DNA from: Candidatus Sulfopaludibacter sp. SbA3
GTDB lineage: Bacteria > Acidobacteriota > Terriglobia > Bryobacterales > Bryobacteraceae
Direction: 5' to 3'
DNA length: 64,000 bases
Assembly (NCBI GenBank): GCA_945890485.1
Contig: CAMDCN010000006.1
Coordinates: forward strand, 372,001-436,000
Positions 53,853-62,050 of this stretch are shown piece after piece. A model generated the notes under the pieces. It was not told where the DNA came from. It saw only the letters and a list, made by a program, of their open reading frames with translations, and searched no databases. Position 1 is the first letter of the stretch. The number at the start of each line of letters is the position of its first letter. A program made the translations under genes and the position numbers.

Positions 53853-54530
53853 TGTTTCGCTCCTTAAGTAGTTCGCTCTCCAGGATTGTAAATGCCTCCG
53901 CCGACTTAGCTGGATAGCGCATTAAGTCGGGTTTGCCCCCAAATCGCCACAAATGATACTCCTCGAGCCACGCGTCACTGTCGCCCGTTACATAGCTTCG
54001 GGGGCATTCGTCACAGGTAATGTGGTTCCTGAGCCACACGGGACGAGTCGCCTCACCGTCCCGCGGAAGGAAGCCGCATCTACGCTTTTTCTCCAAGCCT
54101 TGCTGCCTGCACGTGTCGCACTTCCATGCGGCTTGATTCGCAAACTGAAAGTGGAAGGCGACCGTTAGTTTTTTCGCTCTTCCTCGCTAAGGAAGCACTC
54201 GGCGCGAATTGCCTCCGCGATTTCGTGGCAGAGTGCCTCCGGACCCTTCTCCAGAAGCAGATCATGATCTGCCGGTCGATCGTCGATGAACAGGCCTTCA
54301 AGACTGCTTAGTCCCCAACGAATGTAGATGGCCTCGATCGATGCCGTCACCTCTCTCGCCCGAATCTGATCAGCCATCCCATCACTGGCACTGTGAAATT
54401 CTAGGTCGCGCCCCTCCTGTCTAACCAGCCGAAGGAGGTCCAGGCGTCCCGACAAAGACAGTTTCTTGATGGCAAACCAAACTCCCGGAAACGCCGTCGA
54501 CTCTTTGCGTACCGTACTCTGATAATTCAT
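53836..54530 (-). CDS. tail assembly chaperone, -1 frameshift fusion (GT-like)
   Basis: Programmed -1 frameshift product: 121 residues of the short form, then 110 residues in the -1 frame, about 231 in all. After the slip the -1 frame is open from 54168 to the stop at 53836 without interruption. The extension carries CDTC and CDEC pairs that could bind zinc. Ratio of short to long chaperone controls tail assembly in lambda-like phages. The extension overlaps the tape measure start by 17 bp, as usual for GT. Confidence 0.75.
54165..54530 (-). CDS. tail assembly chaperone, short form (G-like)
   Basis: 121 residues. Compact helical protein (FAIKKLSLSGRLDLLRLVRQEGRDLEF, EAIYIRWGLSSLEGLFIDDRPADHDLLLEKGPEALCHEIAEAI). 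Lies between tube and tape measure genes, the G slot. Its last codons CGA AAA AAC TAA contain the slippery heptamer. Confidence 0.75.
   Translation of the reverse strand: MNYQSTVRKESTAFPGVWFAIKKLSLSGRLDLLRLVRQEGRDLEFHSASDGMADQIRAREVTASIEAIYIRWGLSSLEGLFIDDRPADHDLLLEKGPEALCHEIAEAIRAECFLSEEERKN
54168..54174 (-). promoter_or_regulatory. -1 ribosomal frameshift site A_AAA_AAC
   Basis: Heptamer AAAAAAC in exact X_XXY_YYZ phase, immediately before the zero-frame TAA. This is one of the most slippery heptamers in bacteria, in the classical place for tail chaperones. Confidence 0.8.
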
Positions 54531-54539
54531 CGGATGCTC

Positions 54540-55709
54540 CTACGCGAACGCAATGCGAATCTCATCGTCGAGTGTTCCGCTGGCTTGGCTCATTCCAAAT
54601 GCCCATTCCAGTCGCGGATTTCGGTCATCGAACTCCGGAACCTCGGGTACGACATTCGGCAGATAAATACCGCACAGTTGCCCCGGCTGTTCCCCCAACT
54701 GCAACATCACCGAGATCGGCTGTCGATTTCGCGCCGCAGCATACAATCCCTTCGTCGCCTCGTCGTCCTGTTCCAGGATTCGGAATCGCATACCCACCTC
54801 GCGTTCCCCCGCAGCGAGGCAGCGTGGACCATCGAACCCGAACTCTCGCTTCCGCATGTCGATGTTGTTCTTTACCGAAACCTCCGCATCCGTCAACGTG
54901 AAGAAGCGCGTCGCCGTGGAGCCCATCCACACTTGCCCCAGATGGCCTGGGATGATCTGATAGTCGATCTCCCCCGCCTGTGGCTCTGCCGGAAACTCCG
55001 TCAGAGCTCCGAGACCCTCAGTAAAGGAAACACTATCAATCAACTGGCGTGCTTCGCCCTGAAATTCAAGTTCGTGGAAGTCGCCATTCACCTTGATCTT
55101 TAACGTGTCAACCGCTCCTCCGGACAGCAGTCGCTGAACGGCAGTCGAAGGGCTCCAGTAGTCGAACAGAGACACACTCGGCAACTGGGTTGCCGGACTG
55201 TAGGTAATTGTTGGATTCAGCGGCGCGCCAGGAACTGGTACTTCGCTAAATGGGGCATTCAGTTGAACTGTCGTCGGATTCACAACGGCTTCAACGAATC
55301 GAATCTCACTTCCGAAGCTGATTGCTTGCCCTGCCGTGAGCCCATGCGGTCCGCCCAACGTTAGATTGTTGCCGTTCGCTGAGGCAATCGTTTGTCCCCC
55401 ATCAAACTGTGGCGAGGCTCCCAGCGCCCCCTGAATCAGTGGACCATACGAAGGCTCCCCTGTCGTATTGGCCCAATTGGTTAAGTACGTTTCCAATCGA
55501 TACTCGGTCTGGTCACGCGTGCCTGTAGGTACGGCGTTCCGTGAACGGCTCCCTGTCTTGTCCCGGCGTCGTCCCGACTGTGTTTCGTTCTTAATGGTGA
55601 GCCGAATCGCGGGGATGCGGTTCTCGGCTGTAACCGAGGAGGTCACTCCGAAGCCCTCTTCGAGTGCTGTATAGAAGCGATTCTGATTGGATGAAATATA
55701 GCAGGCCAT
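54540..55709 (-). CDS. major tail tube protein
   Basis: 389 residues from MACYISSNQNRFYTAL with GAGG eight bases upstream. Two-part tube protein: YYxSNQNRFYxALEE-type start and repeated beta-barrel halves (SVSLFDYWSPSTAVQRLLSGGAVDTLKIKVNGDFHELEFQGEARQLIDS; RFFTLTDAEVSVKNNIDMRKREFGFDGPR), as in siphophage and GTA tubes. Ends with a C-terminal PRLEWAFGMSQASGTLDDEIRIAF unit. Tube rings would stack around the short tape measure. Confidence 0.75.
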   Translation of the reverse strand: MACYISSNQNRFYTALEEGFGVTSSVTAENRIPAIRLTIKNETQSGRRRDKTGSRSRNAVPTGTRDQTEYRLETYLTNWANTTGEPSYGPLIQGALGASPQFDGGQTIASANGNNLTLGGPHGLTAGQAISFGSEIRFVEAVVNPTTVQLNAPFSEVPVPGAPLNPTITYSPATQLPSVSLFDYWSPSTAVQRLLSGGAVDTLKIKVNGDFHELEFQGEARQLIDSVSFTEGLGALTEFPAEPQAGEIDYQIIPGHLGQVWMGSTATRFFTLTDAEVSVKNNIDMRKREFGFDGPRCLAAGEREVGMRFRILEQDDEATKGLYAAARNRQPISVMLQLGEQPGQLCGIYLPNVVPEVPEFDDRNPRLEWAFGMSQASGTLDDEIRIAFA

Positions 55710-55719
55710 ATCGATTCCT

Positions 55720-56214
55720 CTATTTGCTGATCTGTAAATCAAAAGTGGCTTTCGCAACTTGGATGTAGTGCTTGCCGCCAGGTTTAACCGCACTGAAGGA
55801 AATCTGGTAGCCGCCGGTATAGAATTGCCCGTCTCCCCAGTCGCCCCTGTTTGAATCCAGCGTCTCGGTCAAGGCGTCGACGTAGAGTTGGATGGCGCTG
55901 GCAAGATGTTCAAGCCGGTCATGAGTCACCCGCACTTCCACTGACAGTGTCGCGGTGCCGGAGAACTGCCGGAATTTCTCCCGAAGCGTGTTGTTTAACT
56001 TCTCACAGTAGAGAAAATATGTCGGATAATGGGTCCCCGTCGATCGTTCTACGAGATCAGGTGATATGTTTTGAGCAACAATCTGACTGTCCTGTAGCGG
56101 CGCCAGTTCGTTTCCACTTCGAATGCACACCGCGGCAAGTCCGTTCGCCAGACCGGTCGGGGCCCGGAGTAGATTCTCCAATGTCTTAACAGCGCTGTTT
56201 GCGAGCTGTGCCAT
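55720..56214 (-). CDS. tail terminator/head-tail joining protein
   Basis: 164 residues. Size, slot (just before the tube gene) and alpha/beta pattern (YPTYFLYCEKLNNTLREKFRQFSGTATLSVEVRVTHDRLEHLASAIQLYVDALTETL) fit gpU-type tail terminators. Ends 10 bp before the tube start. Assignment from order and shape. Confidence 0.6.
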   Translation of the reverse strand: MAQLANSAVKTLENLLRAPTGLANGLAAVCIRSGNELAPLQDSQIVAQNISPDLVERSTGTHYPTYFLYCEKLNNTLREKFRQFSGTATLSVEVRVTHDRLEHLASAIQLYVDALTETLDSNRGDWGDGQFYTGGYQISFSAVKPGGKHYIQVAKATFDLQISK

Positions 56215-56218
56215 GCGG

Positions 56219-56965
56219 TTAGCCTCTCAAGAAGGTTGTCGTGCGACGTAACGACGCATCGGGGTTCTGTCCGTTCGGGGGGGCCATTCCAGAACGAAGT
56301 CCTTCGTCCGGGAGTAACCATTGTTCGGATAGCATTAGGGGCGCTGGATTCTGCCGCGCCAAGGTGTCCTCGCTGCTGCCGACGTATACATTCCACGCCA
56401 AGGCATTCACCGGCGGTGCCGGGCGCGCCACCGTAAGTGACGATCCTGGTTCTGTCCCAATGGATGCAAGTGGACTTGCTTCACTCTCAGCGCCATGGAT
56501 ACTGATCCAGCTTACCTTCGCGAACCACGCGCTTGCCTCATGGACGCCGACAACCTGCCCCAGGAATGGCCTGTCGGGCCGATGGATTGGCGAATAGGTG
56601 ATGCCGACTCCGAGTTGAAACAGCAGATCGGCTGCGGATTCGCATAGCACTAGGTAGGCGTCCAGCTTGTGTTTGTAGCGTTCATTGAGTTGCTGATGGT
56701 AGGCGTCAAGGTATGTCAACGAAAGTGTGCGAAGTATATGCCAGCGCCGAAGAGCATCAGTCACTACCACCTGGTTGATGCTAATATTGCTAGCCGCAGC
56801 GACTCGCAACAGGAATCTTTGGATTTCGAGATTGAGCTCGGTCGCTGCCACGGTCCCTTTCGTCGCCAGGTCAATTCCTTCGGCAGCAGCCGTCTGAAAG
56901 ATCGAGCTTTCGTACTGCGAAAGGTCGCTGGGTTCTGATGGAATACTATCTACGAAGAGTGCCAT
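56219..56965 (-). CDS. head-tail connector/adaptor-like protein
   Basis: 248 residues. N-terminal helical segment (SDLSQYESSIFQTAAAEGIDLATKGTVAATELNLEIQRFLLR) and DAYHQQLNERYKHKLDAYLVLCESAADLLFQLGVG resemble adaptor (gp6-like) proteins; the C-terminal half is beta-rich (WNVYVGSSEDTLARQNPAPL). Four bp from the next gene. Tentative. Confidence 0.55.
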   Translation of the reverse strand: MALFVDSIPSEPSDLSQYESSIFQTAAAEGIDLATKGTVAATELNLEIQRFLLRVAAASNISINQVVVTDALRRWHILRTLSLTYLDAYHQQLNERYKHKLDAYLVLCESAADLLFQLGVGITYSPIHRPDRPFLGQVVGVHEASAWFAKVSWISIHGAESEASPLASIGTEPGSSLTVARPAPPVNALAWNVYVGSSEDTLARQNPAPLMLSEQWLLPDEGLRSGMAPPNGQNPDASLRRTTTFLRG

Positions 56966-56976
56966 ACGTTAGTCCT

Positions 56977-57285
56977 TCAACCTCTCCGGGCCCGAGGCAC
57001 GGCGGAGTGCTTTGTTGTTGTCTCGATCACGGCAGGAGACGTTGCATCGGGCAGTGAAGCCGCTGTTGCAGGCACTCGAGTTCGGCGAAACTGCGTTTGT
57101 TCGTCGGTCGTCGCCAGTCTGGCCTTCTGCTCCACGACTAAGCGGGCGCCGGCTTGTCGAGTGACCTCGCTGAATACGCCGGCCTTCCCCCCGTCGCTCG
57201 TCGCCTCGCTCACTACCAACACATCGGGTCCTTCGATCTGGTTCTCGATGAGCTGTACCGCCGCATAATACTGTCGTAAGTCCAT
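56977..57285 (-). CDS. small head-associated hypothetical protein
   Basis: 102 residues; GAGGGAG ribosome site. N-terminal half is ordered (MDLRQYYAAVQLIENQIEGPDVLVVS), C-terminal half is basic and Thr/Ala-rich, probably disordered. Between coat and connector genes; could be a head fibre or decoration protein. Unassigned. Confidence 0.55.
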   Translation of the reverse strand: MDLRQYYAAVQLIENQIEGPDVLVVSEATSDGGKAGVFSEVTRQAGARLVVEQKARLATTDEQTQFRRTRVPATAASLPDATSPAVIETTTKHSAVPRARRG

Positions 57286-57345
57286 AGTGTCTCCCTCGCT
57301 TAGTAATGGAAGTGCCGGGCGGCCGCGGCCGCCCGGCTGGTCGAA

Positions 57346-58257
57346 CTAGCTGCGTACCTGAACGCCGAAGTTGTTGCGCAGCACCGCGACGCCGTATAGG
57401 CAGTCGACGGTGAACTGCTGCGCCAAGGTGTTCGGCTGGTAGCTCATCATCACTCGCATGCCAAAGTTGCCGAGCTCGGAGTACTCTGCAATTGCTCCGG
57501 TACCCGGCAGCGGCTGCGGCAAGCGGCGAACACACAAGCCGATGGCGTCTTTTGCAAAGGCCAGATTCTGCGTCGTCGTGGGCGCCGAACCAGTCTTTGA
57601 GACGAACTGAGAACGAAATACGAAGAAGTCCTTCAGTTTGCCAACCGAGCCATCGATCATGGCCCGGACTCCCGCCTCGCCGGCCGTGTTGTACTCCGAG
57701 AAGCGTGGAATCTGCCGCAATTGCGAGTACGTGCTGCCGTCCACCACGAGGTACTTCTGAGACGCCGAAGGAACTTTCGCGTTGAAGAGCGCCGTCTCGG
57801 CTTCGTCCACCAGGGATTCCGAGATCGGCGACCCAGCAAAGCCCAAGGCGGTATTCGCAGTGAACTGCGAGTACAGTGAGAGCAGATCGGACTCGATCTT
57901 CTCGGCTAGGGCCACGACCGCCGGCTCCATATACAACCGCAGCAAATCGGGAACTGCCAGTACCTTGGTAACATCCGGAATCTGGAAGGTCGCCTCTGCA
58001 TGGGTGTTCAACACGATCTGCGCGTTGCCCAAGCTCGGATTCTGCGTCGTGACGGTGCCGCCCTGAGCAATATTGTTGGCCACCAGCGTCGGCGGAATCG
58101 GAACGTTGATCGTGTCACCAGCTTGAGCCAGAGACGGCTCAAAGTTCCGATTCACCAGGTTTCCCATCACCAGGTTGCCCATCAGGGCCGGCAGCGCGTC
58201 CGCCGCAACCAATTTCACAAGCGCATTCGCAACATTCGCTGAAGTAATAGCAGGCAT
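57346..58257 (-). CDS. major capsid protein, P22 coat-like (HK97 fold)
   Basis: 303 residues from MPAITSANVANAL with AAGGAG upstream. LPALMGNLVMGNLVNRNFEPSLAQAGDTINVPIPPT and MEPAVVALAEKIESDLLSLY, plus the C-terminal LGNFGMRVMMSYQPNTLAQQFTVDCLYGVAVLRNNFGVQV, match the P22-gp5-like/coat family. Shorter than the coat of the left prophage (402), lacking its I-domain-size insert. Strong ribosome site suits a highly made protein. Confidence 0.88.
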   Translation of the reverse strand: MPAITSANVANALVKLVAADALPALMGNLVMGNLVNRNFEPSLAQAGDTINVPIPPTLVANNIAQGGTVTTQNPSLGNAQIVLNTHAEATFQIPDVTKVLAVPDLLRLYMEPAVVALAEKIESDLLSLYSQFTANTALGFAGSPISESLVDEAETALFNAKVPSASQKYLVVDGSTYSQLRQIPRFSEYNTAGEAGVRAMIDGSVGKLKDFFVFRSQFVSKTGSAPTTTQNLAFAKDAIGLCVRRLPQPLPGTGAIAEYSELGNFGMRVMMSYQPNTLAQQFTVDCLYGVAVLRNNFGVQVRS

Positions 58258-58275
58258 GTTATGTCTCCTTAAATG

Positions 58276-58306
58276 AAAACGCCCCAGCCGATGTGGCATT
58301 GGGGCG
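58276..58306 (-). terminator. hairpin with T tract just upstream of the coat gene
   Basis: Minus-strand CGCCCCA...TGGGGCG stem (58300-58306 with 58280-58286) followed by TTTTC, ending about 18 bases before the coat ATG. It may attenuate readthrough into coat, or protect a processed coat transcript's 5' end. Confidence 0.5.
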
Positions 58307-58413
58307 GTTGTGTTCTGTATCAGGCCGGACAGTTCCAGCCTTTATGTTTGCCAGTGCCTATCGAGTCCTCGGGGGTCCCTCGGTCAGATGGCTATTGACG
58401 TTTCCATTTCCCA

Positions 58414-59001
58414 CTACCGGGAACTGTTAATCTGCTGGGCGATCCGGGAGATCTCTTGCCGAGCTCGTTCCAGATCTTCCTTCGGCATACCGGGGCGAAT
58501 TTTGTCGATGTCGAAACCGACACCCGATGAGGCCACAGGAGCTTTCGGGTTGTTCGTCGCTCCTGACCCGCCAGTAATCCTGGCAGGCAGCAATTCGGGA
58601 TTCTCATTAACGAAATTCGTGAGATATTCCTTGACAGGCAAGTCGCCAGTCGTCGTCTTGGCGACCAATCGCCCATCCTCGGATCGCTGAATATCGTCCT
58701 TTACCGCTCGGAAAGCAAGGTCGAGCTTCTGCACGCCGAGACGCTGCAGTTCGCTGCGGATGGCAGAGCTGCGTTCTGCCTCCTCGGCGATCAGCCGGCT
58801 GCGGCGATTCTCTTCAACGAGTTCGTTCATTCGACGCTCGAGTTGCTCACGGCGACGCCGTTCCTCTTCGAGTTCGATTTTGTACGCTGGTTCGCTTTTG
58901 GATTGCTCCAGGTTGACGAATTCCCGTACGGCCTCTTGGATCAGGTTTCGAAAATCGACCCCTCGACCTGTCGTCACTTGCTCATGTTTGCTCTCATCCA
59001 T
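58414..59001 (-). CDS. scaffolding-like protein
   Basis: 195 residues, strongly charged and helical: long coiled coil (KSEPAYKIELEEERRRREQLERRMNELVEENRRSRLIAEEAERSS), then a Gly/Pro-rich linker and a C-terminal basic helix. The composition and position between portal and coat fit a scaffold. Confidence 0.7.
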   Translation of the reverse strand: MDESKHEQVTTGRGVDFRNLIQEAVREFVNLEQSKSEPAYKIELEEERRRREQLERRMNELVEENRRSRLIAEEAERSSAIRSELQRLGVQKLDLAFRAVKDDIQRSEDGRLVAKTTTGDLPVKEYLTNFVNENPELLPARITGGSGATNNPKAPVASSGVGFDIDKIRPGMPKEDLERARQEISRIAQQINSSR

Positions 59002-59013
59002 GCGTCCTCCTCC

Positions 59014-60423
59014 TTAGTTGACTCCGCGTAGAAACCAGTTGTCGATTTCACGCGCGATCGTGTCCTTGATCTCTTGCCTTTCATCGCAGAGATACTTGAA
59101 CGCCAATTTCTTGTAAATTTGCTTCGCCAAGGTTCGCGAGTCAATGTTCATCGCAATCAGCTTCGCGGCGTCGTCGACTTCGCTCGCGAAGTCACCGATA
59201 TCGAACTCATCCAAACCCGACACATTGACCTGTAGGCCGTCCTCGCGGACGCATTCAATCGCCTTCAGAACGCGCTTCAATACATCCTTGACGGAATCGC
59301 CAAAGCTGCGCAGAACCTCTTGGGTGATCGCGAAATCCCGCTGCTTTGAAAGCCCGGATACGGCTCGATGGTCGCCAACAACAGGTCCTGCCTGGCCGAT
59401 GAGGTAGCAAACACGATAGATTTCATCTTTCAACCGGTGCAGATTCTGCGTTGCAATCTCGAATACCTTTCCCTCCGGCTCTGTCCAGCCAAAGCGGTCC
59501 CCCGGTCCCAACTGCAGGAAATAGCTCTCGCCTACCATCTGGTCAAATTTCTTGTCGCTGTAAACCACGGGCATTGCGAACAGCCCCATTGTAAGGGCCC
59601 AGCTCAGGGCATTCGACTTATTGAAGTGTTCCAATTGTAAGAGAGCGGCCTTGTTCATAAGCCACATGCCCTGACTCACGGTGAATTCGAAAAGCGGTAC
59701 TCGATGTAGCTTCGCCAATCCGTGCATGCCCTCATCCACGAGTTCAATGCCGCCGGTCTGTTTTGACGCTCCTTGAACGACGGAGCGTCGATAGATCTTG
59801 AAACGCTCCCGGTCGTAGTAGATCCAGCGGGTCTCGACAGTGTTCTCGTCAACCTCAAGGTTCCGCTTTGAGGTGTGTGTGGTTCTCAGGACGATCCACT
59901 CGAAGTTCCCGTGTTCGTCGCGACTCCAGTTCACAAGCTCATCTGGACTGCAATGAATCAGGTAGGCCCTGCTCGAACCCAGAAGTTCCTCTTCAGCACG
60001 GCTTGAAGCGGCATAGCTAGTCCGTGGGAAGTCCACCAAAGCATAGCCGACTCCGTACACCAGAGCATCGGTGATTTGCCGTCGGTAGAAGTCGCTCAAA
60101 CTCGTTCCCTTGCGGTCGCAATCTTCGATGAAGTCGCTAAAAAAGGTACGGCCTAGATCGTTGGAACCTTCCACGCTGATGACAGGTTCCCTCCGGAACA
60201 AAGTTGCTGCGTACCAATCGATAATCGAACCGATGTAGTTCTCGTAGAAAACCCTGTTTAGCCGCTCTCCATAGACATCTGCTGGCTCCTTTTGTCGCGG
60301 TATCAGGTAGTTCCCGGAGTTGAGCTTGAATGTCTCTCCTCCGGTGTACAGATCTAGATAGCGCTTCCAAATCTCATGCTTGTTTCGATAATCTGCATGT
60401 TCTTGGTCAATTCGTGTAACCAT
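59014..60423 (-). CDS. portal protein
   Basis: 469 residues from MVTRIDQEHADYRNKHEIWKRYLDLYTGG. Contains LIPRQKEPADVYGERLNRVFYENYIGSIIDWYAATLFR, typical of siphophage portals that begin with a clip region, GYALVDFPR, and a C-terminal helical crown (SKQRDFAITQEVLRSFGDSVKDVLKRVLKAIE). Follows terL after ~95 bp. Confidence 0.85.
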   Translation of the reverse strand: MVTRIDQEHADYRNKHEIWKRYLDLYTGGETFKLNSGNYLIPRQKEPADVYGERLNRVFYENYIGSIIDWYAATLFRREPVISVEGSNDLGRTFFSDFIEDCDRKGTSLSDFYRRQITDALVYGVGYALVDFPRTSYAASSRAEEELLGSSRAYLIHCSPDELVNWSRDEHGNFEWIVLRTTHTSKRNLEVDENTVETRWIYYDRERFKIYRRSVVQGASKQTGGIELVDEGMHGLAKLHRVPLFEFTVSQGMWLMNKAALLQLEHFNKSNALSWALTMGLFAMPVVYSDKKFDQMVGESYFLQLGPGDRFGWTEPEGKVFEIATQNLHRLKDEIYRVCYLIGQAGPVVGDHRAVSGLSKQRDFAITQEVLRSFGDSVKDVLKRVLKAIECVREDGLQVNVSGLDEFDIGDFASEVDDAAKLIAMNIDSRTLAKQIYKKLAFKYLCDERQEIKDTIAREIDNWFLRGVN

Positions 60424-60518
60424 GGTGGGTCCTTGTGTGCTGAAGTGAGAGGATTGCGGTGAGTCGAAGCACACCACGCGTCTGTTTGTCGCCGTCGCGC
60501 CGAAGGCCGCAGTTGGTC

Positions 60519-61850
60519 CTAGAAGCCTGGCAAGCGCCGCGTCTTGTATCCGGCCGGTTGCCTATGCTCGTTGCTGACCACTTGCCAGAGCAGATATCCC
60601 AAGGCATCGGAGACGTGAGTCCGTTTGGAGTCCTGGCCTTTGTCGATAATCATCGTACCCGGCAACAAAGTCACTTGTTCGAGATCTTTGATCAACTCTT
60701 TGCATCGCGGGTCTACATACAGACGTCGTTTTCCGGCGGCATCCTTTAGCGTGCTGTTCATCAGAACAAGTCGCTCTCGAACGGCTGGATTCTGAGGTGG
60801 TAGTTCCACCTGGCATCCTTGTATGTTTCGTGTCCGAAAGAAGGAACTGATGGCATCCGCATCGCGCGGCCCGGTAGTCTTCATCGAGTTGCCCGATGCA
60901 TCGCCGAATACCGTCAAGCCGTTGCAGGCCGGAAAACGCCGTAGAAATTCTTCACAGGCCTCCCACGTGGTTGCGCGGGATAGTGCAATCTCGTCGATTA
61001 CGTGGATCGTATCGCCGTGTATTTGTACGACTACTGAAGACATAGGGTCCACGTTGAAGTCCATCGCCCAGTACAACGCCCGGTTGGGTTCGTAAGGGCA
61101 CGGTCTCACGTTGTCGTTCCTGTCGAAGCTATAGTACGCCTGCCCCGCACTGATGTTTAGGTAGCTGCCCAAAACCTCCTGCTGATAGAAGCGTTCGTCG
61201 TAGCTTTCCTTCAATCTGTCGTAGAAGTCTGGAATGGTTTCTAGTAGGTGTCGATTTTCTCGCGGTTGCGCGAGAATCGCCTTGTATCCGCTAACCGGGT
61301 TTGCGAGAAAGCGCTTGTAGACCCAGTCGAACCCTTTCGGTGTCCAAACCCCGAATCCGGACAGTTGTTTGGCCTTGGGATCACGCAATCTACCTTCAAG
61401 GCGGAGCCATGCCTCTTCCCGGCAATAAGTAAGCTCATCGACGCCGAACCAAGCCAAATTCGTTCCGCGGAGTCTTTCAAAATCCTCCAGGCTTCGAAAT
61501 GTGATCTTCGAGTTCGTGTCCAGCATGCTCAAGCAGTTATCTGCCTTATTGAACGAGGTCGGAATGCGGTTTTCTTCCAACAGGTCGAACAGGCTTCTTT
61601 GTGTGGCATCTCGTAGCATCGGAAAGGTGGGTGCGGCCAGCATTCCCTGCCGGCCAGGATTCAGGTAGCTGAGCCGAATGGCCTCGTGGCACAATGCTTG
61701 GCTCTTACCTGATCCGATAGGGCCGGAAAAGCCCTTGAAGCGGGCCTGACAGTCGTGAAAGGCCCGCTGTGATGGCAGGGCATCGTAAAGAATTGGGCGG
61801 TCAACTGTTACTCGGGCTTTGCTGGAGAGTCTTGTTCTCGTTCTATCCAT
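60519..61850 (-). CDS. terL: terminase large subunit
   Basis: 443 residues. Walker A GPIGSGKS (43-50), Walker B AWFGVDE, coupling WTPKGFDWVYKRF, and an RNase H-like nuclease: Asp in YWAMDFNVDPMSSVV, VFGDASGN and HVSDALGYLLW. All catalytic positions present. Unrelated at sequence level to the terminase of the left prophage. Overlaps terS by 43 bp. Confidence 0.92.
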   Translation of the reverse strand: MDRTRTRLSSKARVTVDRPILYDALPSQRAFHDCQARFKGFSGPIGSGKSQALCHEAIRLSYLNPGRQGMLAAPTFPMLRDATQRSLFDLLEENRIPTSFNKADNCLSMLDTNSKITFRSLEDFERLRGTNLAWFGVDELTYCREEAWLRLEGRLRDPKAKQLSGFGVWTPKGFDWVYKRFLANPVSGYKAILAQPRENRHLLETIPDFYDRLKESYDERFYQQEVLGSYLNISAGQAYYSFDRNDNVRPCPYEPNRALYWAMDFNVDPMSSVVVQIHGDTIHVIDEIALSRATTWEACEEFLRRFPACNGLTVFGDASGNSMKTTGPRDADAISSFFRTRNIQGCQVELPPQNPAVRERLVLMNSTLKDAAGKRRLYVDPRCKELIKDLEQVTLLPGTMIIDKGQDSKRTHVSDALGYLLWQVVSNEHRQPAGYKTRRLPGF

Positions 61851-62047
61851 CTCACCAACACCTCGCTTGGTCTGTTGACGTCCTGCATTGCGTTATGCGC
61901 CTCGATCAGTCGGATCAGATCACCCGGATTTGCTTTAAAGTCATCTCGATTCTGCAATTGTTCATGCAGTTTGTGCAGCGCCAATTCGATCAGATGAAGT
62001 TTAAACTTGTCGGTGACTATTGTGGCCTTCGGCCGCTCTTTCTTCAT
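61808..62047 (-). CDS. terminase small subunit-like protein
   Basis: 79 residues from ATG 62047 (a TTG codon precedes it). Helical, basic then acidic: FKLHLIELALHKLHEQLQNRDDFKANPGDLIRLIEAHN. Small size and overlap with terL fit a minimal terS. No clear helix-turn-helix, so specificity for a pac site may be weak, as for GTAs that package random DNA. Confidence 0.6.
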   Translation of the reverse strand: MKKERPKATIVTDKFKLHLIELALHKLHEQLQNRDDFKANPGDLIRLIEAHNAMQDVNRPSEVLVRWIEREQDSPAKPE

Positions 62048-62050
62048 CAA

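Larger units (their letters stand above)
45285..62047 (-). mobile_element. compact head-tail gene cluster: gene transfer agent-like or domesticated phage
   Basis: Fifteen consecutive minus-strand genes with short gaps or overlaps covering packaging, capsid, connector, tube, chaperone, tape measure, baseplate and hub. No integrase, repressor, replication or lysis gene lies within it or in the flanks (ilv operon; 742 bp without a gene; an exported glycosidase-like gene), and I saw no flanking att-like repeat. Size and content match known GTA head-tail clusters (~14-15 kb). All genes look intact. Confidence 0.65.

Noticed and set aside
53836-54096. Separate 86-residue gene with TTG start
   Set aside because: Better explained as the C-terminal part of the frameshifted chaperone: the frame is open back to the slippery site.
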